A stretch of DNA of 64,000 bases from contig NZ_JACSKH010000001.1 in NCBI RefSeq assembly GCF_018617485.1, positions 1,364,001 to 1,428,000 on the forward strand, in the 5' to 3' direction. The DNA comes from Exiguobacterium sp. s124 (GTDB taxonomy: Bacteria; Bacillota; Bacilli; Exiguobacteriales; Exiguobacteriaceae). How positions within the stretch are numbered: the first letter of the stretch is position 1; every line of letters begins with the position of its first letter. Position numbers and translations under genes: made by a program. The notes beneath the pieces are model-generated. The model did not search any database. It was given only the letters and a program-made list of their open reading frames with translations, and was not told the DNA's origin. Of this stretch, positions 17,817 to 26,137 are shown piece by piece.

Positions 17817-18566
17817 ATGAAACAGTCGAAATGGTATGCATTTTTAACTGGCGCCGTTCTCTTGACGGGAATCGCGTTATACGGTCTTTGGATTGGTTAT
17901 CAAGATATCGTCAATCCGCCAGAACGAACACTGTCCGTCTCTGAAGACGAGCGTCCTGAACCAGAAGGAGATATCTACGTCGCGCTTGGCGATTCGTTGA
18001 CTCGCGGAGTCGGGTCGACATCAGGCGCAGGATATGTACAACCTGTCAGCGAAGGTTTGGAAGATGAATCGCTCCGTACCCAAAACTTAGCCGTGTCTGG
18101 GGCACGAACTGAAGATTTACTTGCTCAACTTGAGCAACCTGAAGTGCGTCGTACGATTGAGAGCGCCCGATATATCACACTAACAATCGGCGGAAACGAT
18201 TTGTTCAACCGTGGGGAAAACGTCGATAATTTCGAGTCTGTCGATATTCAACAAGTCGTTACGGATGCGAAGACAAATCTCGAAACGATTTTTTCTGAAA
18301 TCCGTGCGCTCAACGACTCGGCGACCATCGTCTATATCGGTCTTTACAATCCGTTCCAAAATGATGAGAACGGGCAAGCATTCAATCAACTCATCCTCGA
18401 CTGGAACGCATCCGCGAAACAGTTGGCGAACGCGCAGAACATTGATGTAATCGATCCATTCGCTTATATCACTGACTTATCACGTGATCTCGCGACCGAT
18501 CAATTTCATCCGAGTGACCGTACGTATGAAAAATTCGCGAATGATGTACTCTTCGTTCTCGAATAA
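17817..18566 (+). CDS. SGNH/GDSL hydrolase, membrane-anchored (YpmR-like)
   Basis: A 249-residue lipase/esterase-type protein. One hydrophobic helix (residues 7-28) anchors or exports it. Block I is GDSLT with Ser60, block III is GGND (125-128), and block V is DQFHPS with Asp228 and His231, a full SGNH triad. The size and layout match Bacillus subtilis YpmR, an exported SGNH protein of unknown substrate. ATG at 17817 follows GCGAGGT; an upstream in-frame ATG has no site. It is monocistronic and ends in a shared terminator. Confidence 0.87.
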   Translation: MKQSKWYAFLTGAVLLTGIALYGLWIGYQDIVNPPERTLSVSEDERPEPEGDIYVALGDSLTRGVGSTSGAGYVQPVSEGLEDESLRTQNLAVSGARTEDLLAQLEQPEVRRTIESARYITLTIGGNDLFNRGENVDNFESVDIQQVVTDAKTNLETIFSEIRALNDSATIVYIGLYNPFQNDENGQAFNQLILDWNASAKQLANAQNIDVIDPFAYITDLSRDLATDQFHPSDRTYEKFANDVLFVLE

Positions 18567-18571
18567 TCAAA

Positions 18572-18605
18572 ATCCTCGTCAACATAAGCTGACGAGGATG
18601 TTTTT
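18572..18605. terminator. Terminator between SGNH hydrolase and GNAT genes
   Basis: ATCCTCGTCA/TGACGAGGAT, ten pairs with an eight-base loop, is followed by G and five T on the plus strand. It abuts the stop of the convergent GNAT gene. Confidence 0.87.
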
Positions 18606-19275
18606 ATTTTTCGTATCGAACGACCCACTGCTCTCCTTGTTTCATGAGACCAGTCCCTCGCCAACCTGTCTGTAGCAACTCAACTTGTTTCACCCGATCT
18701 TCCATCGGCACATCCATCGCTTCTGAAGTAGGTTGCCATGTGCGATGTAACTCCTTATAAAAAATATAACGAAGTTTTCCACCATACTTTTCTTTCAATG
18801 CCCCGATTCGGAGTCCGAGCGTGAACTTATCTTTCATGCTCGGAATATTGAACGGTGCGACGGTCGCGCAGACGACATCGAATCGGTCGTCGGTCTCGCA
18901 TTGTGCCATCAATAGTTTACCTAGGTGTGTCTGTAACCCGTATCCCCTGAAATCTGGATGGACGTTTGTCACTTCTTGATAGAGAACACGCTCAAGCGAA
19001 GCTTCAGGCCAACCGATATCTCGGCCTAAATGTTCGTCGTCAATTGGTGGGATGAGCATGGCTCTGAATGCAATGAGACGTCCTTCATATATTGCTCCAA
19101 CTAACGTTTGATCCGTCAACAGTTTCGTGAACTCTTCGATGGATAACGATTGATAGTGTTCTGGTTCAGCCAATGCCTGAATCACTGTTTCCTGAAGAGA
19201 CATTAGTTCAGGTAAATCTGACAAGCTCAGAACGTGCACGTGAAGCGAAAGATCTTTCACGTCACCTTGCCACAT
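18604..19275 (-). CDS. GNAT acyltransferase, candidate succinyl-CoA:amino acid N-succinyltransferase
   Basis: A 223-residue GNAT protein with the acyl-CoA-binding motif A in VHPDFRGYGLQTHLGKLL and a preceding LVGAIYEGRLIAFRAM strand pair. ATG at 19275 is chosen because GGAG lies nine bases upstream; a TTG at 19290 is in frame too. The gene overlaps the end of the racemase gene by 14 bases, so the two are coupled. In Geobacillus kaustophilus a GNAT beside an N-succinylamino acid racemase succinylates D-amino acids; the same role is inferred here from context, not from specificity residues. Confidence 0.78.
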   Translation of the reverse strand: MWQGDVKDLSLHVHVLSLSDLPELMSLQETVIQALAEPEHYQSLSIEEFTKLLTDQTLVGAIYEGRLIAFRAMLIPPIDDEHLGRDIGWPEASLERVLYQEVTNVHPDFRGYGLQTHLGKLLMAQCETDDRFDVVCATVAPFNIPSMKDKFTLGLRIGALKEKYGGKLRYIFYKELHRTWQPTSEAMDVPMEDRVKQVELLQTGWRGTGLMKQGEQWVVRYEK

Positions 19276-20392
19276 GCGACTCTTCTCCAATCACATATGA
19301 ATCAATCGTCAGTTCACGTAGCACGTCTTCATCGACGTCAATTCCGAGACCAGGTTGATCATTTAATGAGATAATCGGTAAATCATATGATAAGTTTCCG
19401 ACATCTTTCCCGAAACGGAGAGGCCCTGTCAGTTCGACCGTTTTTACGATGTGACTAGAGAAAGCGACATGGAAACCTGCACTTGATGCAATCGAAGATT
19501 CGACCATTGACCCGATCTGACATTCGATTCCCGACATTTCTGCCATATGCACCAACTTTTTCGCCGGATAAATGCCGCCACACTTCATCAATTTAATATT
19601 TGCTTTATGTGCCGCCTGCATCATCGTCAAGCGTCTCATATCGTGAATGTCTTTCAAACCTTCATCCATCATGAGCGGAACCGCAATTTTTTGCTTCACT
19701 TCTAGCATGCCTTCAAAGTCATCTGCTCGAACCGGTTGTTCCACCCAATCGATTCCATACGGCTCGAGCAGACGCATCGCCTGAACGGTGTTGGCCGCGT
19801 TGCCCCATCCTTGATTGACATCGACTCGAATCGGAACATCCGGTCCTACCGCTTCTCTTACGGCTTTGACACGTGCCACGTCCGTTTGCACATCGACCCC
19901 AACTTTCATCTTCACGGCCGTGTAGCCTTGAATGATTTGTTCGAGTGCCTCTTGTGCCATATGACTTGGTTCCCCGATACTTAAGACGTGTGTGACCGGG
20001 AAAGACTCATGGTACCGACCACCAATCCATTCATAGATCGGTTGATTTAATTTTTTCCCGATCAAGTCATGACAAGCGATATCGAGTGCCGCTTTTGCTG
20101 CCGGGACCCCGCGAATTGCACGATCCATCTCATCATGAATGCGCTCTAAGTGCAACGGATTTTTTCCGATTAATAGCGGTGCTAACAAATGACGGAGTAC
20201 ACTGATCGTACTCTCAGCCGACTCACCCGTCACATGCTCGTCCGCCACCGCTTCCCCATAACCGACAAGTCCACAAGTCGTGGTCATCTTGACAATGACA
20301 GACGGCATATCATCGTAACGGTGATAACTGACGATAAACGGAACTTTTAACGGGAAACGAACTGAGAAAATTTCAATCTTTTTTATATTCAT
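19262..20392 (-). CDS. Enolase-superfamily racemase/epimerase (MLE subgroup; N-succinylamino acid racemase candidate)
   Basis: A 376-residue muconate-lactonizing-subgroup enzyme. The general base pair is KMK (Lys161, Lys163), metal ligands are Asp191 (RVDVNQGW), Glu218 (DWVEQPV) and Asp243 (MMDEGLKD), and the opposite base is Lys267 in NIKLMKCGGI. Two lysines on opposite faces mean 1,1-proton transfer, that is racemisation or epimerisation. The choices are dipeptide epimerase (YkfB-like) or N-succinylamino acid racemase; the flanking GNAT and nearby M20 hydrolase favour the latter, and a divergent N-succinyl-Arg/Lys racemase is known in Bacillus cereus. DEGLKD replaces the DESV of typical Ala-Glu epimerases. 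ATG at 20392 follows AAAGGAGTGAGG. Confidence 0.85.
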   Translation of the reverse strand: MNIKKIEIFSVRFPLKVPFIVSYHRYDDMPSVIVKMTTTCGLVGYGEAVADEHVTGESAESTISVLRHLLAPLLIGKNPLHLERIHDEMDRAIRGVPAAKAALDIACHDLIGKKLNQPIYEWIGGRYHESFPVTHVLSIGEPSHMAQEALEQIIQGYTAVKMKVGVDVQTDVARVKAVREAVGPDVPIRVDVNQGWGNAANTVQAMRLLEPYGIDWVEQPVRADDFEGMLEVKQKIAVPLMMDEGLKDIHDMRRLTMMQAAHKANIKLMKCGGIYPAKKLVHMAEMSGIECQIGSMVESSIASSAGFHVAFSSHIVKTVELTGPLRFGKDVGNLSYDLPIISLNDQPGLGIDVDEDVLRELTIDSYVIGEESHVAR

Positions 20393-20425
20393 TTTCCTCA
20401 CTCCTTTACTTCGATTGCGCTTTCC

Positions 20426-20453
20426 TCTATATTGTCGTTATATAGTCGTTAAA
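20426..20453 (-). promoter_or_regulatory. Racemase promoter with tandem-repeat operator
   Basis: Minus-strand TTTAAC and TATAGA are 16 bases apart. The operator at 20431-20453 (ATTGTCGTTA, then TATAGTCGTTAAA) is two direct 11-bp copies of TWGTCGTTAWW covering the -35 and spacer. A near-identical element lies before nhaC. Confidence 0.6.
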
Positions 20454-20472
20454 TTGCAAGGGGGATTTTCAG

Positions 20473-21672
20473 ATGTCCATCCATATCGCTGTCGTCGGTT
20501 CGCCAGCTTTCATTCAACAAATAATTAAAGATTCTTCTTTACCCGATGTCCGGATTGAAGGGTTTCCTTATGATGACCCACGCGAGGCGGAAGACATCGC
20601 TGATCAACTCGTGTTTTTTGACGGAGCTTTCTTCTCCGGTTCATTTCCGTATACGTACGCGACCGAGAAGGCGAACATTCCATATGCTCATCACGTTGTT
20701 CAAGATGATGTCGTGTTATTGACTTCACTCTTATATATGACGTTAACACAACACGTGCAATTAGAAGACATCTCGATCGACCTCGTTGACATGTCCCGAT
20801 TGGAATCGATATTCGCATCATTTCCAAATCATGTACCCTCATCACAAGTGAAGCTACTCCACCCCCATATGAATCTTGAAGACTTGATAGCCTTTCATGA
20901 ACAGCTTCAAGAAAGCGGGACGACACGATTTGCTTTGACGAGTGTGGAGCAAGTCCACCGTCGATTGATCAGTAGCGGTTATGCTAGTCAACTCATGATT
21001 GAACCAAAGGAGAGAATTCTCCATCATTTCAATGATTTTCTACAACAGATTCGATTGAAAAAGTCAGACCAATCACAATTCGCTGTCCTCTTCTACTCGA
21101 ATGCGAATGAAGACACGCTTCAACATGTGACAAATCAACATTTGTTCGACGGCAAATTGATGGAATCTGACGAAAAAGGTATCGTCATTTTATCGAATAA
21201 AGGAAAAATCGAGTCCGCCATCTCCAGTGGAACCATCCTATTGGAAAATTCGTCTGCGTACGTTGGTATCGGATATGGATCAGATTATAAACGCGCACTC
21301 GAACATGCTCGTTTAGCCTTTCATGCAACGGGCGATGCCGCTATACGAATCGTCGACAATTCGAAGCAATTAACGTTCTCAAATCAACCGTCACCGATTC
21401 ATTTCCGCGTCACGCAAACACGTGTCTATAACATGATGAAACAAACCGGCATGAGTCCGACCAATATCGAAAAGATCATTCACTTCTCAGCTAATCAACT
21501 CGAATTCACAGCGAAAGAGTTGACCGATTATTTGCAGGTGACACGACGTACGACAGAGCGACTGATTAAAAAGTTAGTCGAAGCGAAACTCATCCATGCG
21601 ATTGGTGAAGAGATGAGCTACAGTCAGGGTCGACCTCGCAACGTCTATAAATTTCAATTCCCGGTCGAATGA
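20473..21672 (+). CDS. Transcriptional regulator with C-terminal winged helix, divergent from the racemase gene
   Basis: A 399-residue protein. Residues about 1-190 resemble a ligand-binding region without a known signature. Residues about 205-300 read like a degenerate GGDEF/PucR-type fold (YVGIGYGSDYKRALEHARLAF near the end). Residues about 345-395 form a winged helix-turn-helix (FTAKELTDYLQVTRRTTERL, then a wing with SQGRPRNVYKF). It has no membrane segment. It is transcribed away from the racemase-GNAT operon across 80 bases that contain the tandem-repeat operator, and the same operator recurs before nhaC, so it is the obvious candidate to bind both. Its ligand is unknown. AAGGGGGA precedes the ATG. 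Confidence 0.72.
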   Translation: MSIHIAVVGSPAFIQQIIKDSSLPDVRIEGFPYDDPREAEDIADQLVFFDGAFFSGSFPYTYATEKANIPYAHHVVQDDVVLLTSLLYMTLTQHVQLEDISIDLVDMSRLESIFASFPNHVPSSQVKLLHPHMNLEDLIAFHEQLQESGTTRFALTSVEQVHRRLISSGYASQLMIEPKERILHHFNDFLQQIRLKKSDQSQFAVLFYSNANEDTLQHVTNQHLFDGKLMESDEKGIVILSNKGKIESAISSGTILLENSSAYVGIGYGSDYKRALEHARLAFHATGDAAIRIVDNSKQLTFSNQPSPIHFRVTQTRVYNMMKQTGMSPTNIEKIIHFSANQLEFTAKELTDYLQVTRRTTERLIKKLVEAKLIHAIGEEMSYSQGRPRNVYKFQFPVE

Positions 21673-21690
21673 CGACCGGGAATTCTTGTT
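21656..21690. terminator. Terminator between regulator and nhaC genes
   Basis: AATTCCCGGTCG and CGACCGGGAATT form a perfect 12-bp stem around a five-base loop that includes the regulator stop; CTTGTTTT follows on the plus strand. Confidence 0.85.
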
Positions 21691-23118
21691 TTACTGTGCC
21701 ACCTGTTCAGCGACAGGTTCTTCTTGTTGAATGACCGCCATGCGTTCAATCGTATATCCAGTAAAGGCATACAGAATCGAAATAACCGGTACGATGAAGT
21801 TTAAGACGGCGTATGGCGCATATTCGAACGCCCCGACACCGAGCGTACCGAGAATGAATACCCCGCACGTGTTCCAAGGAATAAATACCGACGTCAATGT
21901 TCCACCGTCTTCGAGTGCACGGGATAGATTCTTCGATTGCAGCCCCATTTTCTCATAAGCCCCGGCAAACATGCGTGACGGGACAACAATTGAGATGTAC
22001 TGCTCCGAGCAAGTCGCATTTGTCGCAATCCCTGCTAAAATCGTTGAAGCAATCAACGAACCTGCTGTTTTCGCTAACTTCAGAATTTGATTCATGATTG
22101 ATTGAAGCATTCCTGAATATTCTAATATTCCTCCGAACGTCATCGCAACGATCGTCATCGATACCGTATACATCATCGCATCAAGACCGCCTCGGCTGAA
22201 GAGGTTATCAACCAATTCATTTCCCGTATCAATGACATAGCCACTTTGGAGAGCGCCTACGCTGTCCGCGAGCGTACCCCCTTGGATGAATACTTGAGCC
22301 AAGAAGCCAAGTGCGATTCCGACGACGAGTGCAGGAATCGCCGGCACCTTCTTCGCGACGAGTAAAATGACCGCGAGCGGTACGACGAGTAACCATGGAG
22401 AGATGACAAAGCTGTCTTCAAGAATACTGAGTGTCTGTGTGATTTCTGACGAGTCCGTCGTCGAATCCGCAAAGCGTCTACCGAGCCATGCGTATACACC
22501 TAACGCGATGATGAGACCCGGTATCGTCGTATACAACATGTGTCGGATATGTACGAATAGATTCGTATGTGTCAGTCCTGCTGCTAAGTTTGTCGTATCT
22601 GACAAAGGTGACATCTTATCCCCGAAATAAGCACCCGAGATGACGGCCCCCGCAACCATCGGTGCTGGTATCCCCATACTGAGCCCGATGCCCATCCCCG
22701 CTACACCGATTGTTCCCATTGTCGACCACGAGCTCCCAATCGAGAGTGCAACGACTGCACAGATGAGACAAATCGTTAACAGGAAGTATGCGGGCGAGAT
22801 AATCTTCAGTCCGAAATAGATCATCGTCGCGACAATACCTCCACCAATCCAAGCCCCGATTGTCAACCCGACGAGAATGATGATGACGACTGCCGGCAAG
22901 GCGAGCCGAATTCCTTTGTACATCATCTCTTCAATCTCTTTCCACTTAAACCCGTGACGCCATGCGACGATTGAAGCGACTGCCGTCCCAACGATGAGCG
23001 GGATGTGTGGACCTTGTCCAAGTTTGACGATTGAGATGAGCATGACGACGATCATCACGCTGAGTGGCAACAGTGCCCATCCTAGTTTCATGTCTTTTTT
23101 GTTCCCCGTTGTTTCCAT
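21691..23118 (-). CDS. NhaC family Na+/H+ antiporter
   Basis: A 475-residue secondary transporter with about 11 to 12 hydrophobic segments. NhaC-type motifs are visible: GSSWSTMGTIGVAGMGIG, GAYFGDKMSPLSDTTNLAAG and, late, ATNATCSEQYISIVVPSRMF and PWNTCGVF. The family exchanges sodium for protons; MleN and related members couple this to organic anions such as malate and lactate, so uptake of an amino acid derivative is conceivable here. AAGGGGAGG precedes the ATG. Its promoter region carries the same tandem operator as the racemase operon and a perfect cre site, which ties it to the cluster. Confidence 0.88.
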   Translation of the reverse strand: METTGNKKDMKLGWALLPLSVMIVVMLISIVKLGQGPHIPLIVGTAVASIVAWRHGFKWKEIEEMMYKGIRLALPAVVIIILVGLTIGAWIGGGIVATMIYFGLKIISPAYFLLTICLICAVVALSIGSSWSTMGTIGVAGMGIGLSMGIPAPMVAGAVISGAYFGDKMSPLSDTTNLAAGLTHTNLFVHIRHMLYTTIPGLIIALGVYAWLGRRFADSTTDSSEITQTLSILEDSFVISPWLLVVPLAVILLVAKKVPAIPALVVGIALGFLAQVFIQGGTLADSVGALQSGYVIDTGNELVDNLFSRGGLDAMMYTVSMTIVAMTFGGILEYSGMLQSIMNQILKLAKTAGSLIASTILAGIATNATCSEQYISIVVPSRMFAGAYEKMGLQSKNLSRALEDGGTLTSVFIPWNTCGVFILGTLGVGAFEYAPYAVLNFIVPVISILYAFTGYTIERMAVIQQEEPVAEQVAQ

Positions 23119-23150
23119 CTAGCTTCCTCCCCTTGTAGCGAAAATTCAGA

Positions 23151-23173
23151 ATTGTCGTTATATTGTCGCTAAT
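23151..23173 (-). promoter_or_regulatory. Tandem-repeat operator upstream of nhaC
   Basis: ATTGTCGTTA followed by TATTGTCGCTAAT matches the element at 20431-20453 in 20 of 23 positions, again as two direct copies 11 bp apart. It is 33 bases before the nhaC start and is probably a target of the regulator at 20473. Confidence 0.6.
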
Positions 23174-23180
23174 AACGTTA

Positions 23181-23194
23181 TGATAGCGCTTACA
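23181..23194 (-). promoter_or_regulatory. cre (CcpA) site upstream of nhaC
   Basis: Read on the minus strand, TGTAAGCGCTATCA fits the consensus TGWAARCGYTWNCW at all 14 positions. It lies just upstream of the tandem operator in the nhaC promoter region. Confidence 0.6.
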
Positions 23195-23209
23195 CTTATT
23201 TGATGCAAT

Positions 23210-23250
23210 AAAAAAATGAGTGGACAGACATCTGTCTATCCCACTCATCA
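23210..23250 (-). terminator. Terminator after the M20 hydrolase gene
   Basis: ATGAGTGG and CCACTCAT enclose a further partly paired GACAGA/TCTGTC core; six or more T follow on the minus strand. It separates the M20 transcript from the nhaC promoter. Confidence 0.8.
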
Positions 23251-23254
23251 TGAT

Positions 23255-24343
23255 TTATGTCGCTGCAATGCGGAGCGAATCCGCGAGCAAGAGTGCCCCG
23301 TCTTCCAAAGCATCACGGTCAAACGTCATATGCGGATGGTGGAGACCCGGACCTAAATCTGCCCCGATTCCAATCATCGTCGCATCAAGTGACGGTTTCT
23401 CGACGGTATAAAAATGAAAGTCATCGCTTCCTGACGTGACAATCCGTTCGACGAGAGCCGACTCACCAAATCGTTCCTCGATCGCTCGCTTGGCGATTTG
23501 GCTAGATTCTTCCCCGACGACGGCTCCCGGTGTGAAGTCTTGCCACTCCCATTCCAATTTCACGTGATGAAGTTGAGCGACATGGTGAAGCATATCCTCG
23601 ACACGATTTCGCAAAGCGAGCAATTCTTCGTTTTGTTGAGCACGAACGTCAATCGAGAACGTCGCATTCCCCGGAATGATGTTCATATTGTCACTCCCGG
23701 CATGGACTTTCGTCAACTTGACCGAATGCGGCTCAAACGGAGACAAGTAAATGCTTTTTAGCATGTGTTGAATCGTAAAGATGACGTCGAGTGCGTTCTG
23801 TCCTTGATGCGGTCTTGCACCGTGCGCATCATCACCGAGCACCTCTCCCTTTAAGAAAAAGGCAGCACCATGCTGAATCGCCGCGGCGTATTGGCCTTTC
23901 TTCAACTCTTCTTGTGGACGTAAATGAATGCCGAACAGTTGGGTGACGTCTTCTAACGCACCGCGTTCAATCATGGCGAGTGACCCGTTCCCTTGCTCTT
24001 CAGCAGGCTGGAAGATAAAGCGGATGCGTTTCTGTAGCGATTCGTCCTTCAGCTGTTCGAGGGCACCGAGCACCATGCTGATGTTCGCGTCGTGCCCACA
24101 CGAATGATTGGCACGGAACGTACCGTCCACTTGTTGCCATAACGCATCGATATCGGCTCGGACTGCAATCACGTCCTCCCCCGATCCAATCTCTGCAATC
24201 ACCCCGGTCACATCCTCAAACGTCCGATGTGGAATCGACCAGTCCGATAAGATGGATGCGATTGTTCGAGTCGTCTCGATTTCTTTCCAACTGATTTCCG
24301 GATGTGCATGAAAATGTTCAAACCACTTGAGTACGCTTGTCAT
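23255..24343 (-). CDS. M20 family metallo-amidohydrolase (N-acyl-L-amino acid hydrolase type)
   Basis: A 362-residue M20D-type hydrolase that would cleave N-acyl or N-succinyl amino acids. Metal-site motifs are CGHD (82-85), PAEE (113-116), the DDAHGARPHQG dimerisation-site histidines and HHPHMTFD near the C-terminus. ATG at 24343 follows GTGGAGG; upstream codons in frame lack a site. It lies 16 bases after a DoxX-like gene in the same orientation and upstream of nhaC. In the N-succinyl D-to-L pathway an M20 enzyme removes succinate from the L-isomer; that role is inferred from the neighbours. A hippurate/indole-acetyl-amino-acid hydrolase is the alternative. Confidence 0.85.
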   Translation of the reverse strand: MTSVLKWFEHFHAHPEISWKEIETTRTIASILSDWSIPHRTFEDVTGVIAEIGSGEDVIAVRADIDALWQQVDGTFRANHSCGHDANISMVLGALEQLKDESLQKRIRFIFQPAEEQGNGSLAMIERGALEDVTQLFGIHLRPQEELKKGQYAAAIQHGAAFFLKGEVLGDDAHGARPHQGQNALDVIFTIQHMLKSIYLSPFEPHSVKLTKVHAGSDNMNIIPGNATFSIDVRAQQNEELLALRNRVEDMLHHVAQLHHVKLEWEWQDFTPGAVVGEESSQIAKRAIEERFGESALVERIVTSGSDDFHFYTVEKPSLDATMIGIGADLGPGLHHPHMTFDRDALEDGALLLADSLRIAAT

Positions 24344-24359
24344 ATGTACCTCCACATCT

Positions 24360-24704
24360 TTATATTTTTTTGACACCTTTGATGAGGACCCACTGTAAAG
24401 GGAGTCGACTCCACGTGATCCATTTCGGGATGACTTTCCCGCCGATTCTAGATGGCTTCACGGCCATGTTGATATTTGCCGGGAAAACGGCGATAAAGAA
24501 TGCCGGCAACGTCCGTTTCACGAACGACGTTCCTTTGTTCAGTAAGAGCATCGCCCCGAAGACGACTTCTACGACTCCGCTCAGTTGCACCATCAACCGA
24601 CGAAACGGCCATGACTTCGGAATGATCGACATGAACGCCTTCTCTCTGACAAAATGTAATATTCCTGCCCCGAAGAGTAACACCCCATATAAATTACGTA
24701 CCAT
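24360..24704 (-). CDS. DoxX-like small membrane protein
   Basis: A 114-residue protein with about four hydrophobic segments and the DoxX-family arrangement (LYGVLLFGAGILHF near the start, VQLSGVVEVVFGAMLL in the middle). Members occur in respiratory or redox-stress complexes, but most have no known activity. AAAGGAGG precedes the ATG. It is directly downstream of the htrA terminator and 16 bases upstream of the M20 gene, with which it is probably co-transcribed. Confidence 0.7.
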   Translation of the reverse strand: MVRNLYGVLLFGAGILHFVREKAFMSIIPKSWPFRRLMVQLSGVVEVVFGAMLLLNKGTSFVKRTLPAFFIAVFPANINMAVKPSRIGGKVIPKWITWSRLPLQWVLIKGVKKI

Positions 24705-24733
24705 AACTCATCCTCCTTTTGTATAAGCATAGC

Positions 24734-24760
24734 AAAAAAGGCGGGCATATTGCCCACCTT
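24734..24760 (-). terminator. htrA terminator
   Basis: An eight-pair stem (GGCGGGCA/TGCCCACC, one G-U on the minus strand) with a three-base loop is followed by six T on the minus strand, directly past the htrA stop. Confidence 0.85.
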
Positions 24761-26026
24761 TTACAGTGCAGAACCGTTCGCGTTTTGAATCTCGACTTGA
24801 ACCGTCTCTGTTTTTCCGTCACGGACATATTCGATGTCGACCGTTCCATCTGTATCCCGGATCAATTCACTACGGAGATCGATGAACGAGCTGACTTCTT
24901 TGTCATTGATTTTCACGATGACGTCACGCGCTTCAAGACCCGCTTTCGCAGCTGAACTGTTTTGTTGGACTTCCACGATAATCGTTCCAGCCGTTACCGA
25001 TTCAGGCAGGTTGATTTGTTCCGTCAAGTAACCTGGAGGGAACTCTGACACATCACGTAGCGAGACGCCGAGCGAAGGATGGTTCACTTCTCCCGTTTGT
25101 TCGATTTGATTGATGAGTGGAAGGGCGATGTCGACTGGAATTGAGAATCCGACTCCCTCGACTTCTGCCGTTGCAATCTTCATCGAGTTGATTCCGATGA
25201 GTTGTCCTTCTTCATTGATTAATGCACCGCCCGAGTTACCTGGGTTGATGGCTGCATCCGTTTGAATGACCTCGGCGTTGAAGTCGGCTTGACCGTTCTC
25301 ATCCGTATCCACCGGTACGAGACGTGACGTCGATGAGACGACACCACGCGTCACCGAGTTCTCGAATTGTCCGAGCGGATTCCCGATCGCGATGACGGTT
25401 TGACCTGGTTTCAATTCGCTCGATTTTCCGATTGAGATGACAGCTGGTACTTTGTCAGCATCAACTTTTAAGACCGCCAAGTCATACGTTGCGTCACTTC
25501 CCATGAGCGTTGCTTCTGCTGTCGTTCCGTCATTAAACGTGACCGTCAGCTTGTCTGCCCCATTGACAACGTGATGGTTCGTTGCGATAAATGCCGAGTC
25601 ACCTTCTTTTTTGTAGATGACCCCTGAACCGACTCCAGCCTCGACCGCTTCACTCGAGAAGCCGGTTTGGGCGAAGTTGTTCACGGTCACGACGGCAGGT
25701 TGAGCAGTCGCGACGGCATTCGTGACTGAAGAATCGGACACGTTTGATGACGTTTGGACCGGAGTCCCTTGTGAGGTGACGTTCGTGTCACTCACACTCG
25801 TAGCGGGTTGGTCGATGAACGGGTAAGCGATTGCGCCCGTCAACAATGCCCCGATGACCCCACCGACAAGTCCTGGGAACATACGGCTAACGAATGAAGG
25901 TTTTGTCTGTGTTCGTACTTTTGCTTCTTCTCGGTTAGATGAACCGAGTTCTGTATCTAACCAATCTTTTTGTTGCTCTGATTCATGTAATTGATCGCGT
26001 TCATTTGATTGATCGTGACGATCCAT
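24761..26026 (-). CDS. htrA: HtrA/DegP-type membrane-anchored serine protease
   Basis: A 421-residue protease: a charged cytoplasmic tail (1-47), one membrane helix (49-70), a Ser/Thr-rich linker, a trypsin-like domain and one PDZ domain (about 315-415). The triad is His151 or 152 (ATNHHVV), Asp182 (YDLAVLKVD) and Ser265 (GNSGGAL). It degrades or refolds damaged exported proteins at the outer membrane face. Bacillus has three paralogues (HtrA, HtrB, YyxA), usually under CssRS; no CssR site was recognised. GAGGAGATG precedes the ATG. The symbol marks the family, not the paralogue. Confidence 0.92.
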   Translation of the reverse strand: MDRHDQSNERDQLHESEQQKDWLDTELGSSNREEAKVRTQTKPSFVSRMFPGLVGGVIGALLTGAIAYPFIDQPATSVSDTNVTSQGTPVQTSSNVSDSSVTNAVATAQPAVVTVNNFAQTGFSSEAVEAGVGSGVIYKKEGDSAFIATNHHVVNGADKLTVTFNDGTTAEATLMGSDATYDLAVLKVDADKVPAVISIGKSSELKPGQTVIAIGNPLGQFENSVTRGVVSSTSRLVPVDTDENGQADFNAEVIQTDAAINPGNSGGALINEEGQLIGINSMKIATAEVEGVGFSIPVDIALPLINQIEQTGEVNHPSLGVSLRDVSEFPPGYLTEQINLPESVTAGTIIVEVQQNSSAAKAGLEARDVIVKINDKEVSSFIDLRSELIRDTDGTVDIEYVRDGKTETVQVEIQNANGSAL

Positions 26027-26137
26027 AATGATTCATCTCCTCTGTGTTATCTTCTACCCTTACTATAACGAAGAGGAACACTCATTTATAAAATGATAAA
26101 TGAATTACAAGATTCTTCACATTTTGCGTCATTTCAT

